From: Paracoccus sp. (in: a-proteobacteria)
GTDB lineage: Bacteria > Pseudomonadota > Alphaproteobacteria > Rhodobacterales > Rhodobacteraceae
NCBI RefSeq assembly: GCF_030538695.1
Contig: NZ_JAUNTN010000003.1
Location: 100,774-164,773, forward strand
Direction: 5' to 3'
DNA: 64,000 nt
The stretch's first letter is position 1; each line of letters begins with the position of its first letter. The notes under the pieces are model-generated. The model was not told where the DNA came from. It did not search any database and saw nothing but the letters and a program-made list of their open reading frames with translations. The translations under genes and the position numbers were made by a program. Of this stretch, positions 43,215 through 52,076 are shown piece after piece.

Positions 43215-44720
43215 ATGTCCATCCGCAACCCCTTGCTGGCCGCGCTGCTGGCCAGCGCATTGGCCGCCCCGGCCTTTGCCGCCGATATGCGTATCGGCCT
43301 GAACGAAGACCCGGATTCGCTGGACCCGGCGCAGTCGCGGACTTTTGTGTCTTCGCTGGTTTATGAATCCCTGTGCAACCGGCTGGTGAACACCAATGCC
43401 GAAATGGAGATCATTCCTGAACTGGCAACGGCATGGGAATGGTCTGATGATGGCAAGGCGCTGGTCTTTACCCTGCGCGAAGGCGTGACTCACCATGACG
43501 GCACGGCGTTCAATGCGGCCTCGGCCAAGCGTGTGCTGGACCGCAATATGAACCTTCAGGAATCGCGGCGCAAATCCGAACTGTCGTCGATCGAGTCGGT
43601 CGAGGCGACCGGCGAATATGAACTGACCGTGAATCTGAAATCGCCCGATGTGACGATTCTGGCGCAATTGGCCCATCACGCGGGCCGCATGTATTCCCCC
43701 GATGCGGCCGAGGCCGCAGGTGCGGCTTTTGGCACCAAGCCGATCTGTTCCGGTCCGTTCAAATTCGTTGAGCGGGTCGAAGGCAACCGCATCGTGCTGG
43801 AAAAATTTGCGGAATACTGGGATGCTGACCAGTATCACTATGACCGGGTGATCTATATGCCGATCCCCGATGGCACCGTGCGTCTGGCCAATGTCCGAGC
43901 CGGTGATCTGGATATTTCCGAGCGCACCCAGCCGACCGACGTGCCGCAGGTTCGCAATGACAGCCGCCTGCAATTGTTCGAGGTCGCCAATATCGGTTAT
44001 CAGGGCATCACTGTGAACGTTGGTAATGGCCCGCGTTCGGAAGGTCCGCTGGGCCGCGATAAGCTGGTGCGTCAGGCGCTGTCCCATGCCATCGACCGCG
44101 AGGCGCTGAATCAGGTCGTGTTCGAGGGGCTGTATGTTCCCGGCAACCAATGGGCCGCGCCGGGGTCTTATTGGTATGACGAAAGCGACCCGGTGCCGCC
44201 GCGCGATGTGGAAAAGGCCAAGGCTCTGCTGGCCGAAGCCGGGGTTGAAGGCCGCCTTGCCGTGGAAATGCAGGTTGGCAACACGCCGCAGGCGCAGCAG
44301 CAGGGGCAGGTGATTCAGGCCATGGCCGCCGAAGCTGGCATCGACATTACCCTGCGCCCGACCGAATTCGCCACGCTGTTGGCCGAAAATGTTCAGGGCA
44401 ATTTCGACTTGTCGCAACAGGGCTGGTCGGGCCGGATCGACCCGGATGCAAATATCCATCCGTTTGTCTTCACCGGGGCCGGGAATAACGACGAGCATTA
44501 TTCCAACCCCGAGGTTGACCGCCTGCTGTCCGAAGCCCGCACCATCGCGGACCCGGCCGAGCGCAAGGCCCTTTACGATCAGGCACACACGATCCTGAAA
44601 GAAGATCTGCCGCTGATTTACCTGTATCATATCAAGTATTTCTACACTCTGCGGCAGGGGGTCGAGGGGTTCACCCCTTATCCTGACGGTATCATCCGCC
44701 TGCGCGGCGTGTCCGGCTGA
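43215..44720 (+). CDS. Periplasmic peptide-type solute-binding protein (SBP family 5), system 1
   Basis: 501 residues with a clear signal peptide (MSIRNPLLAALLASALAAPAFA). NEDPDSLDPAQSRTFVSSLVYESL and ELATAWEWSDDGKALVFTLREGVTHHDGTAFNA are the family N-terminal signature, and VRQALSHAIDREALNQVVFEGL is the hinge block. It binds a peptide-like substrate and delivers it to the DppBC-type permeases. The ATG at 43215 has GGGAG nine bases upstream. A GC-rich hairpin follows it at 44732. The linked gamma-glutamyltransferase suggests glutathione or gamma-glutamyl peptides. Confidence 0.9.
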   Translation: MSIRNPLLAALLASALAAPAFAADMRIGLNEDPDSLDPAQSRTFVSSLVYESLCNRLVNTNAEMEIIPELATAWEWSDDGKALVFTLREGVTHHDGTAFNAASAKRVLDRNMNLQESRRKSELSSIESVEATGEYELTVNLKSPDVTILAQLAHHAGRMYSPDAAEAAGAAFGTKPICSGPFKFVERVEGNRIVLEKFAEYWDADQYHYDRVIYMPIPDGTVRLANVRAGDLDISERTQPTDVPQVRNDSRLQLFEVANIGYQGITVNVGNGPRSEGPLGRDKLVRQALSHAIDREALNQVVFEGLYVPGNQWAAPGSYWYDESDPVPPRDVEKAKALLAEAGVEGRLAVEMQVGNTPQAQQQGQVIQAMAAEAGIDITLRPTEFATLLAENVQGNFDLSQQGWSGRIDPDANIHPFVFTGAGNNDEHYSNPEVDRLLSEARTIADPAERKALYDQAHTILKEDLPLIYLYHIKYFYTLRQGVEGFTPYPDGIIRLRGVSG

Positions 44721-44731
44721 TCTGAACCTTT

Positions 44732-44756
44732 CCCGCCCGGCATCGCGTCGGGCGGG
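44732..44756 (+). other. Intercistronic stem-loop after binding-protein gene 1
   Basis: CCCGCCCG (44732-44739) pairs with CGGGCGGG (44749-44756) across a 9-base loop, 11 bases after the stop. Position between the binding protein and the permeases suggests partial termination or mRNA stabilisation that raises binding-protein levels. Confidence 0.55.
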
Positions 44757-44779
44757 GTCCGCCCTGAAAGGCCGCCCTG

Positions 44780-45727
44780 ATGCTGCGCTATATTCTGAAC
44801 CGATTGCTGGTGGCGATTCCGACGCTGTTTCTGGTGACGGTTTTCGTGTTCCTGCTGACCAAGCTGCTGCCCGGAGACCCGCTGCTGGTGCTGGCGGGCG
44901 AGGACCGCGATCCCGAAACCATCGCCTTCCTGCGCGAACAATACCGCATGAACGATCCGCTGATCTTTCAGTATGGCTATTGGCTGTTTGACGTGCTGCG
45001 CGGTGATCTTGGCACCTCGCTGCGCACCGGCCTGCCGGTCACGGAACTGATTGCGCAAAAGCTGCCGGTCACGATCCAGCTTGCGGTGATGTCGATGTTC
45101 TTTGCGCTGATCGTCGGGATTCCGATGGGGGTGATTTCGGCGGTGCGCAAGGGAACGGTGGTCGATTACGCCGCCAATATCTTTGCGCTGTCGGGCCTGT
45201 CGGTGCCGAACTTCTGGCTGGGGATTATGATGATCCTGCTGTTCGCGGTGAATCTGGGCTGGCTGCCCGCATCGGGCTATGTGCAGCCCTGGGTCGATTT
45301 CAAGCGCAGCTTTCTGACCATGCTGATGCCCTCTGTCGTGCTGGGGACCGCGATTGCCGGCACATTAATGCGGCATACGCGCTCGGCCATGCTGGGCGTC
45401 TTGCAGGCCGATTACGTCCGCACCGCCCGCGCCAAGGGTCTGCGCGAAGGCGTCGTGGTGCGCAAACATGCGTTCCGCAACGCGCTGCTGCCGGTGGTCA
45501 CGCTGACCGCGCTGTTGTTTGGCGAATTGCTGGCGGGTGCGGTGCTGACCGAGCAGATCTTCACTATCCCCGGTTTTGGCAAGATGGTCGTCGATGCGGT
45601 CTTTACCCGCGATTATGCCGTGGTGCAGGGCGTCGTGCTGGTGACGGCGACGATGTTCATTCTGGTTAACCTGTTGGCCGACGTTCTTTACGTCGTGCTG
45701 AACCCGCGCATGAGGGCGAATCTGTGA
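44780..45727 (+). CDS. Oligopeptide ABC permease (DppB-like), system 1
   Basis: 315 residues, six membrane helices, starting MLRYILNRLLVAIPTLFLVT as DppB/GsiC proteins do. The cytoplasmic EAA loop reads DYVRTARAKGLREGVVVRKHAFRNALLPVV (about 205-235), which contacts the ATPases. The FGELLAGAVLTEQIFTIPGFGKM block is conserved. It overlaps the next permease by a GTGA junction. Confidence 0.93.
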   Translation: MLRYILNRLLVAIPTLFLVTVFVFLLTKLLPGDPLLVLAGEDRDPETIAFLREQYRMNDPLIFQYGYWLFDVLRGDLGTSLRTGLPVTELIAQKLPVTIQLAVMSMFFALIVGIPMGVISAVRKGTVVDYAANIFALSGLSVPNFWLGIMMILLFAVNLGWLPASGYVQPWVDFKRSFLTMLMPSVVLGTAIAGTLMRHTRSAMLGVLQADYVRTARAKGLREGVVVRKHAFRNALLPVVTLTALLFGELLAGAVLTEQIFTIPGFGKMVVDAVFTRDYAVVQGVVLVTATMFILVNLLADVLYVVLNPRMRANL

Positions 45728-46584
45728 CTGCGACTGATACTCTCGCGCCGCGCCGTCAGAACCGGGCGTGGAAAAAGTTTGCCTCGAACCGCCCAGCGCT
45801 GGTGGGCGGGGGCCTGGTGCTGTTCTTTGTGATTGTGGCGCTGTTGGCGCCGGTCCTGCCAATCGCGGACCCGGCGGCGACAAGCTGGACCGCGATCCGT
45901 AAACCGCCTTCGGCAGAATATTGGTTCGGCACGGATGAGCTGGGCCGGGATATTCTGTCACGGATGATCTGGGGGGCGCGGGCCTCGCTGATGGCAGGGG
46001 TGATCTCGGTCGGGATTGCGCTGGCGGTCGGGGTGCCGCTGGGGCTGGTCGCGGGTTATTTCGGCGGCTGGACCGATCAGATCATTGCCCGGATGACCGA
46101 CGCGCTGCTGGCGATGCCGTTCTTGATCATGGCGATTGCGCTGGCCGCGTTCCTTGGCCCGTCGCTGCAAAATGCGATGGTTGCCATTGGCCTGTCGGCG
46201 GTGCCGATCTTTATTCGCCTGACGCGCGGGCAGGTGCTGTCCGTTAAAACCGAAGATTACGTCGAGGGTGCCCGTGCCATCGGCCTTGGTCATCTGCGGA
46301 TCATGCTGCGATACATCCTGCCCAATGTGATTCCGCCGATTGTCGTGCAATCCACCCTGACCGTTGCGACCGCGATCATTGCCGAGGCGTCGCTGTCCTT
46401 TCTGGGCCTTGGTCAGCAGCCGCCCGCGCCAAGCTGGGGTTCGATGCTGTCAACGGCCAAGAACTTTCTGGAACAGTCGCCTTTCATGGCGATCTGGCCC
46501 GGCACCGCGATCTTTCTTGTGGTGATGGGCTTTAACCTGATGGGCGACGGCTTGCGCGACGCTCTGGACCCAAGGGAACACTGA
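45724..46584 (+). CDS. Oligopeptide ABC permease (DppC-like), system 1
   Basis: 286 residues. The start is GTG at 45724, inside the dppB-like stop (GTGA), the only start that keeps the family N-terminus with the KFASNRPALVGGGLVL first helix. FGTDELGRDILSRMIWGARASL is the characteristic DppC motif, and DYVEGARAIGLGHLRIMLRYILPNVI is the EAA loop. Six helices. It overlaps the gamma-glutamyltransferase gene by one base. Confidence 0.92.
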   Translation: MTATDTLAPRRQNRAWKKFASNRPALVGGGLVLFFVIVALLAPVLPIADPAATSWTAIRKPPSAEYWFGTDELGRDILSRMIWGARASLMAGVISVGIALAVGVPLGLVAGYFGGWTDQIIARMTDALLAMPFLIMAIALAAFLGPSLQNAMVAIGLSAVPIFIRLTRGQVLSVKTEDYVEGARAIGLGHLRIMLRYILPNVIPPIVVQSTLTVATAIIAEASLSFLGLGQQPPAPSWGSMLSTAKNFLEQSPFMAIWPGTAIFLVVMGFNLMGDGLRDALDPREH

Positions 46585-48350
46585 TGCGACCGATTGTTCA
46601 GGGCTATTTCGGGGCTGTCACCAGCACACATTGGCTGGGAACGGCGGTGGGCATGGCAGTGCTGGAACGCGGCGGCAATGCCTTTGATGCCGCCGTCGCC
46701 ACCGGGCTGGTCTTGCAGGTGGTCGAGCCGCATCTGAACGGTCCCGGCGGCGATCTGCCGGCGATCATTCATGCGGGCGGGGAAACGCGGGTGCTGTGTG
46801 CGCAAGGCCCGGCCCCGGCAGGCGCGACGATTGCGCATTACCGCGGGCAGGGGCTGAAGCTGATCCCCGGCAACGGTCTGTTGGCCACGGTCATTCCCGG
46901 CGCGTTTGACGGCTGGCTGACCTTGCTGCGCGATTACGGCACGATGGAGTTGGCCGAGGTTCTGGAACCCGCGATCTTTTATGCCGAGCGCGGTCACCCG
47001 ATCCTGCCCCGTGCGGCGGCGGCGATTGCCGGGCTGGCAGAGTTTTTTCGCGCCCATTGGCCGGGGTCTGCGGCGCTTTGGCTGCCGGATGGCCAGCCGC
47101 CGCAGGGCGGGGGCAATTTTCGTAACCCGGCGCTGGCTGCGACATGGCGGCGGGTGCTGGCGGAATCCTCGGGTGCAGCCACGCGTGAGGCCCGGATTGA
47201 TGCCGCCCGCGACTGTTTTTATCGTGGTTTTATTGCGGAACAGATCGACGCTTTTTGCCGCCAGCCGTTCATGGATGAATCCGGTGCGGCCCATGCGGGC
47301 GTGCTGACGGGCGATGATCTGGCCGGTTATGCGGCGACTTGGGAAGCTCCGGTGACGCTGGATTTTCACGGCTGGCGCATCACCAAAGCTGGCCCGTGGA
47401 CTCAAGGCCCGGCTTTCCTGCAAACGCTGGCGCTGATGGCGGGGGAAAATCTTGCGGCGCTGGACCCGCTTGGTTCCGAATATCTGCACCTGCTGACCGA
47501 AGCGATGAAACTGGCTTTTGCCGACCGCGAAGCCTATTACGGCGACCCGGATTTCAGCGATATTCCGGTGCAGGCGCTTCTCTCGCCGGAATATAATGCC
47601 GCCCGCTGCGCGTTGATCGGGGATCGTGCCAGCTATGACCTGCGCCCCGGCGTGGTGCCGGGGTTTGATGCGCAGGTGGCGCATATGCGCGGCCTTTTGG
47701 ACCGGCTGAGCCTGCCTGAAGGGGCGGTTTATGAACCCACCATGGCGCATCTGGGTGATGCGCCGCGCGGGGACACGGTGCATCTGGACGTGATCGACCG
47801 CTGGGGGAATGTGGTGTCAGCCACGCCTTCGGGTGGCTGGCTGCAAAGTTCGCCGGTTATTCCGGGCCTTGGGTTCTGCCTGAACAGCCGGGCGCAGATG
47901 TTCTGGCTGGAGGAGGGGGCGCCGACCTCGCTTGCGCCCGGCCGCCGTCCACGCACGACCCTGACGCCGGGCTTTGCTACCACGCCGGACGGGGCGCATC
48001 TGGCCTTTGGCACACCGGGCGGAGACCAGCAGGATCAGTGGCAATTGCAATTTTTCCTGCGCCATGCGGTGTTCGGGATGGACCTGCAACGCGCCATTGA
48101 TGCGCCGGTGCTTCATACCCTGCATATCCCGTCGTCCTTTTACCCGCGCAGCCGTCAGCCGGGGCAGATTGCGGTGGAATCCGACATGCCCGCCGCCTCG
48201 ATCGAGGGCCTGCGCCAGCGCGGCCATGATGTGACCCTGATCCCGGCCCAAAGCGCCGCCCGCCTGACTGCCGCCCGCCGTGACCCTGACGGGCTGGTTT
48301 CGGCGGCTGCGACCAGCCGTATGGGGCAAGCCTATGCAATGGGGCGCTAA
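46584..48350 (+). CDS. Gamma-glutamyltransferase family protein, no signal peptide
   Basis: 588 residues. The N-terminal VTSTHWLGTAVGMAVLERGGNAFDAAVATGLVLQVVEPH and ITKAGPWTQGP are family blocks; Thr398 in DTVHLDVIDRWGNVVSAT is the expected autoprocessing nucleophile at the small-subunit start, and PSGGWLQSSPVIPGLGFCLNSR lies in the active-site wall. It hydrolyses or transfers gamma-glutamyl groups. Unlike E. coli Ggt no signal peptide is present, so it should act in the cytoplasm on imported substrate. It closes the first ABC operon and overlaps the convergent LysR gene by four bases. Cephalosporin acylase-like activity is an alternative. Confidence 0.85.
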   Translation: MRPIVQGYFGAVTSTHWLGTAVGMAVLERGGNAFDAAVATGLVLQVVEPHLNGPGGDLPAIIHAGGETRVLCAQGPAPAGATIAHYRGQGLKLIPGNGLLATVIPGAFDGWLTLLRDYGTMELAEVLEPAIFYAERGHPILPRAAAAIAGLAEFFRAHWPGSAALWLPDGQPPQGGGNFRNPALAATWRRVLAESSGAATREARIDAARDCFYRGFIAEQIDAFCRQPFMDESGAAHAGVLTGDDLAGYAATWEAPVTLDFHGWRITKAGPWTQGPAFLQTLALMAGENLAALDPLGSEYLHLLTEAMKLAFADREAYYGDPDFSDIPVQALLSPEYNAARCALIGDRASYDLRPGVVPGFDAQVAHMRGLLDRLSLPEGAVYEPTMAHLGDAPRGDTVHLDVIDRWGNVVSATPSGGWLQSSPVIPGLGFCLNSRAQMFWLEEGAPTSLAPGRRPRTTLTPGFATTPDGAHLAFGTPGGDQQDQWQLQFFLRHAVFGMDLQRAIDAPVLHTLHIPSSFYPRSRQPGQIAVESDMPAASIEGLRQRGHDVTLIPAQSAARLTAARRDPDGLVSAAATSRMGQAYAMGR

Positions 48351-49258
48351 CGTCCGGCGGCTTTGCTCCATTGCGCGACGGCGGCCCGCATCTGACGCAT
48401 GAAGGCGCGGGCGGGGGCCTCTTGCGGGCGGGTGGCTGACAGCAGAAAGCTGGTCTGATACAGGATTTCCGGGCGGAACGGGCGCGTGACCAGCGTGGTT
48501 TCCTGCGGCGTAATGATCGGGAACGGACACAGGACCGAGACGCCCACCCCTTCGCGCACCAGCATGGCCGCGGCAGCGCCGGTGGTGACTTCGGCCATGC
48601 GCAACGGCTCGATCCCGGCGCTGGTGAAGATCCGCTCCAGCCGGTTGCGGATCATCTGACCGGGTGCCATCATTACCATCGGCAGTCCGTCCAGATGCTC
48701 TGGCCCGATTTTGGACAGCCGCGCCAGCGGGTGATCGCGGTGCATGACGCAAACCGCCAGCGCCTGATGAAACGGCACGCGCTCCAGCATGGAATGGGTC
48801 AGCTCGGCGGTGGTGATGCCGATGTCGGCTTCGCCTGCGGCCAGCCGCGCGACCATATCGCGGGAATGTGTGGTTTGCAGGCTGACCGGCTGGCCGGGGT
48901 TCAACGCGATGAACCGGGCGATTTGGGCGGGCAGAAACCCGTGCGACAGGCTGGGTGGCGCGATCAGCCGCAAGGGGGCGGGGCCGCTGGGGTCGCGTTC
49001 CATGCCTTCGATCAGGGACAGTGCGTCGAACAGCCGGTCCAGATGGGTGTTCAGGCGCACGGCCTCGGCGGTGGGGTGCAGCCTGCCGCCACGCCGGGAA
49101 AACAGGATGACGCCACGCCGGGCCTCTAACTGCGCAAGGCTGCGGCTGACGGCGGGTTGCGACACCCCAAGCTGACGCGCGGCGGCGGTGGTGGACCCCG
49201 TGACCATAACCGCCCGCATGACCTCGTATTCCCGCAGTCGTCCCAGATTTCGCGCCAT
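48347..49258 (-). CDS. LysR family transcriptional regulator
   Basis: 303 residues. The helix-turn-helix (about 12-60) reads AVMVTGSTTAAARQLGVSQPAVSRSLAQLE; the effector-binding domain follows. It is divergent from the second ABC operon, 152 bases from its first gene, and therefore probably regulates it. The ATG at 49258 is preferred over a TTG 18 bases upstream. Its 3' end overlaps the gamma-glutamyltransferase gene. The inducer is unknown. Confidence 0.87.
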   Translation of the reverse strand: MARNLGRLREYEVMRAVMVTGSTTAAARQLGVSQPAVSRSLAQLEARRGVILFSRRGGRLHPTAEAVRLNTHLDRLFDALSLIEGMERDPSGPAPLRLIAPPSLSHGFLPAQIARFIALNPGQPVSLQTTHSRDMVARLAAGEADIGITTAELTHSMLERVPFHQALAVCVMHRDHPLARLSKIGPEHLDGLPMVMMAPGQMIRNRLERIFTSAGIEPLRMAEVTTGAAAAMLVREGVGVSVLCPFPIITPQETTLVTRPFRPEILYQTSFLLSATRPQEAPARAFMRQMRAAVAQWSKAAGR

Positions 49259-49275
49259 GATGTCCCTGTATGGCA

Positions 49276-49287
49276 ATTACGCATAAT
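49276..49287. promoter_or_regulatory. Candidate LysR-binding palindrome before ABC operon 2
   Basis: ATTA-CGCA-TAAT is a perfect short inverted repeat 18 bases upstream of the LysR start and about 120 bases before the divergent binding-protein gene, the usual location of an autoregulatory LysR site. An AT-rich segment follows. Confidence 0.35.
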
Positions 49288-49409
49288 CGTATAACAAAAC
49301 CGGATAGGATTAACCATTGTCTTGGCGCAATGGCGGGTTAGCCTGATCGCAACCGCACGGGCCTTTCGGCACCAGAAACAAGCGGACCGCCTCAACAGGA
49401 GAGAACCAG

Positions 49410-51026
49410 ATGACCAAGCCCCTTGCCGCCTCATGTCTTGCTGCTGCCACCGCGCTGGCGCTGGTGATGCCAGCCGCCGCCGCCGATCTGCGGGTGGGGG
49501 TTGCCGCCGAACCCAGTTCCGCCGATCCGCATTTCCACAACATCGGCACCAACAACCAGTTGCGTCGCAGCGTGTTTGAATCGCTGGTCGATACCGATGC
49601 GACGCAGGCGCTGCTGCCCGGTCTGGCCGAAAGCTGGGAGGCCGTGGACGATACCACATGGCGGTTCAATCTGCGCAAGGGGGTCAAGTTCAGCGACGGG
49701 TCGGATTTCGACGCCTGGGACGTGGTTTATACGGTTTGCCGTATCCCGAACGTGGCGGATTCTCCCTCGCCCTTTACGACCTATACCAAGGCCGCCATCG
49801 GGTTCGAGGTGCCGGACCCGCATACGCTGATCGTCAAGACCGCCGAGCCTTACCCGCTGTTGCCGACCGAGTTTTCGACCTGGGGGATTATCTCGGCCAA
49901 GGCTAATGGGGTGACGGGACCGATTGATTTCAGCCCTGAAGGTTGCGGTGATCTGGCTTACCCCACGACGCAGGATTTCAATGATGGCAAAGCGGCGGTT
50001 GGCACCGGCCCGTTCCTGATGACGGCCTATCGCCGGGGCGAGGGTATCACGCTGGAACGCAACCCGGATTACTGGGGCGAGGCCGCGCCGTGGGATAAGG
50101 TGACGATCCGCCCGCTGACCGCTGACGGGCCGCGTGTCGCGGCGCTGCTGGCGGGCGATGTGGACCTGATCGAGAACCCGCCGTTGCAGGATCTTGCGCG
50201 GCTGGAAGCGACCGATGGCGTGGATGTGGTGCAGGGGATCTCGAACCGGGTGATCTATCTGCATATGGACAGCGACCGCGACCAGACGCCGATGGTGCGT
50301 GGCACCGATGCCAACCCGCTGAAAGACCCGCGTGTGCGTCAGGCGCTGTCGCTGGCGATCGACCGGCAGGCGATTGTGGACCGGATCATGCAGGGCGTTG
50401 CGGTTCCGGCGGGCGAGCTGCTGCCCGCAGGCATGTTCGGCGCACATGCCGAAGGCGAGATGCCTGCCCCCGCCGCCAATGCCGCCCGCGCACAGGAATT
50501 GCTGACCGAGGCGGGCTATCCCGACGGGTTCCAGATCACCCTGGCCACGCCGAACGACCGTTATATCAACGATGCGCAGGTCAGTCAGGCGATTGCGCAG
50601 ATGTGGTCGCGGGTCGGTGTGGCGACGGACATTGATGCCTCGACCTCTGCCACCTTCTTCTCGCGGCGCAATAATCTGGAGTTCTCGGCCTATCTGGCAG
50701 GCTGGGGGTCCGGCACCGGAGAGATGTCCTCGCCGCTGAAGGCGCTGGTGGCGACACATGACCCGGCCAAGGGCTATGGCGGGGCGAATGGCGGGCGGTT
50801 CTCGAACCCCGAGTTCGACGCCGGGCTGACGCGGGCGCTGAACACGGTTGACGACGATGCGCGGGCGCAGATGCTGCGCGACCTGTCCACGCAGGCGATG
50901 ACGGTGGATTATGCGGTGCTGCCGATCCATTTCGAGGTCAGCCCCTGGGCGATGCGTTCGACCGTGACCTATGTGCCGCGTGTCGATCAATATACGCTGC
51001 CCTATGACATCCGCCCGGCGGAATAA
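49410..51026 (+). CDS. Periplasmic peptide-type solute-binding protein, system 2
   Basis: 538 residues with a signal peptide (MTKPLAASCLAAATALALVMPAAA). AAEPSSADPHFHNIGTNNQLRRSVFESL and LAESWEAVDDTTWRFNLRKGVKFSDGSDFDAWDVVYT are family 5 binding-protein signatures; VRQALSLAIDRQAIVDRIMQG is the hinge block. Substrate may be an N-acylated amino acid or peptide, judged from the downstream formylglutamate amidohydrolase and acyl-amino-acid peptidase. CAACAGGAGAGA precedes the start. Confidence 0.9.
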   Translation: MTKPLAASCLAAATALALVMPAAAADLRVGVAAEPSSADPHFHNIGTNNQLRRSVFESLVDTDATQALLPGLAESWEAVDDTTWRFNLRKGVKFSDGSDFDAWDVVYTVCRIPNVADSPSPFTTYTKAAIGFEVPDPHTLIVKTAEPYPLLPTEFSTWGIISAKANGVTGPIDFSPEGCGDLAYPTTQDFNDGKAAVGTGPFLMTAYRRGEGITLERNPDYWGEAAPWDKVTIRPLTADGPRVAALLAGDVDLIENPPLQDLARLEATDGVDVVQGISNRVIYLHMDSDRDQTPMVRGTDANPLKDPRVRQALSLAIDRQAIVDRIMQGVAVPAGELLPAGMFGAHAEGEMPAPAANAARAQELLTEAGYPDGFQITLATPNDRYINDAQVSQAIAQMWSRVGVATDIDASTSATFFSRRNNLEFSAYLAGWGSGTGEMSSPLKALVATHDPAKGYGGANGGRFSNPEFDAGLTRALNTVDDDARAQMLRDLSTQAMTVDYAVLPIHFEVSPWAMRSTVTYVPRVDQYTLPYDIRPAE

Positions 51027-51039
51027 GACCAGCCACAGA

Positions 51040-51064
51040 CCGGCGCCCTGATCCGGGGCGCCGG
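51040..51064 (+). other. Intercistronic stem-loop after binding-protein gene 2
   Basis: CCGGCGCCC (51040-51048) pairs perfectly with GGGCGCCGG (51056-51064), loop 7 bases, 13 bases after the stop and 35 before the permease start. It is analogous to the hairpins after binding-protein genes 1 and 3 in this window. Confidence 0.6.
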
Positions 51065-51098
51065 ACCACCGACAGGCCCACCCCGAAGGAAGGCATCA

Positions 51099-52076
51099 AT
51101 GCTGGTCTATCTGTTGCGCCGCCTTGCGCAATCGCTGTTCGTGATTGCGGCGATGATGGTGATTGTGTTCTTTGGCATTTATATGGTCGGCAATCCGGTC
51201 GATATTCTGATTGCCCCTGACGCCACACCCGCCGAAATCGACGCCGCCAAGGCGCGGTTCGGGCTGGATCAGCCGGTCTATATGCAATTCCTGAACTTTG
51301 TCGGCAATGCGCTGCAAGGCGACCTTGGCCGCAGTTTTGTGCATGGCGAAAGCGCGGTGCGGCTGATCCTGCATTACATGCCCGCCACGATGGAGCTGGC
51401 CGCGCTGGGCCTGATCTTTGCCGTGGTGATCGGCGTGCCGCTGGGGGTTTATGCGGGCTATAAATCCGACCGCTGGCAGGGCAGGGCGATCATGACCGGC
51501 TCGATCTTTGGGTTCTCGCTGCCGAACTTCTGGGTCGGGATGCTGCTGATCCTGATTTTCGCGGTGCAGTTGCAATGGCTGCCCTCGACCGGGCGGGGGC
51601 AGACGGTGGATGTGTTCGGCATCCGCCTGTCGGTGTTCACTATGGACGGGCTGCGCCACATGATCCTGCCCGCGCTGACGCTGGCGCTTTACAAGGCGTC
51701 GCTGGTGATCCGTCTGGCCCGCGCCGGCACGCAAGAGGCGCTGACGCAGGATTACGTCAAATTCGCCCGCGCCAAGGGCCTCTCTGAGACCCGCATCCTG
51801 ATCGTGCATGTGCTGAAAAACATCATGATTCCGATTGTCACCGTGCTGGGGCTGGAACTGGGGTCGATGATCGCCTTTGCCGTGGTCACGGAAAGCGTCT
51901 TTTCATGGCCCGGCATGGGCAAGTTGCTGATTGACTCGATCCGCCAGTTGGACCGGCCCGTGGTGGTGGCCTATCTGATGCTGACGGTGCTGGTCTTTAT
52001 CATCATCAATCTGGTGGTCGATATGATTTACACCCTGCTTGATCCCCGTGTGCGCATCGCCACAGGTGCCGCATGA
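51099..52076 (+). CDS. Oligopeptide ABC permease (DppB-like), system 2
   Basis: 325 residues, six helices, starting MLVYLLRRLAQSLFVIAAMM. EAA loop: DYVKFARAKGLSETRILIVHVLKNIMIPIV. The segment FGFSLPNFWVGMLLILIFAV is conserved in the family. It overlaps the next permease gene by ATGA. ATPase and second permease follow without gaps. Confidence 0.92.
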   Translation: MLVYLLRRLAQSLFVIAAMMVIVFFGIYMVGNPVDILIAPDATPAEIDAAKARFGLDQPVYMQFLNFVGNALQGDLGRSFVHGESAVRLILHYMPATMELAALGLIFAVVIGVPLGVYAGYKSDRWQGRAIMTGSIFGFSLPNFWVGMLLILIFAVQLQWLPSTGRGQTVDVFGIRLSVFTMDGLRHMILPALTLALYKASLVIRLARAGTQEALTQDYVKFARAKGLSETRILIVHVLKNIMIPIVTVLGLELGSMIAFAVVTESVFSWPGMGKLLIDSIRQLDRPVVVAYLMLTVLVFIIINLVVDMIYTLLDPRVRIATGAA

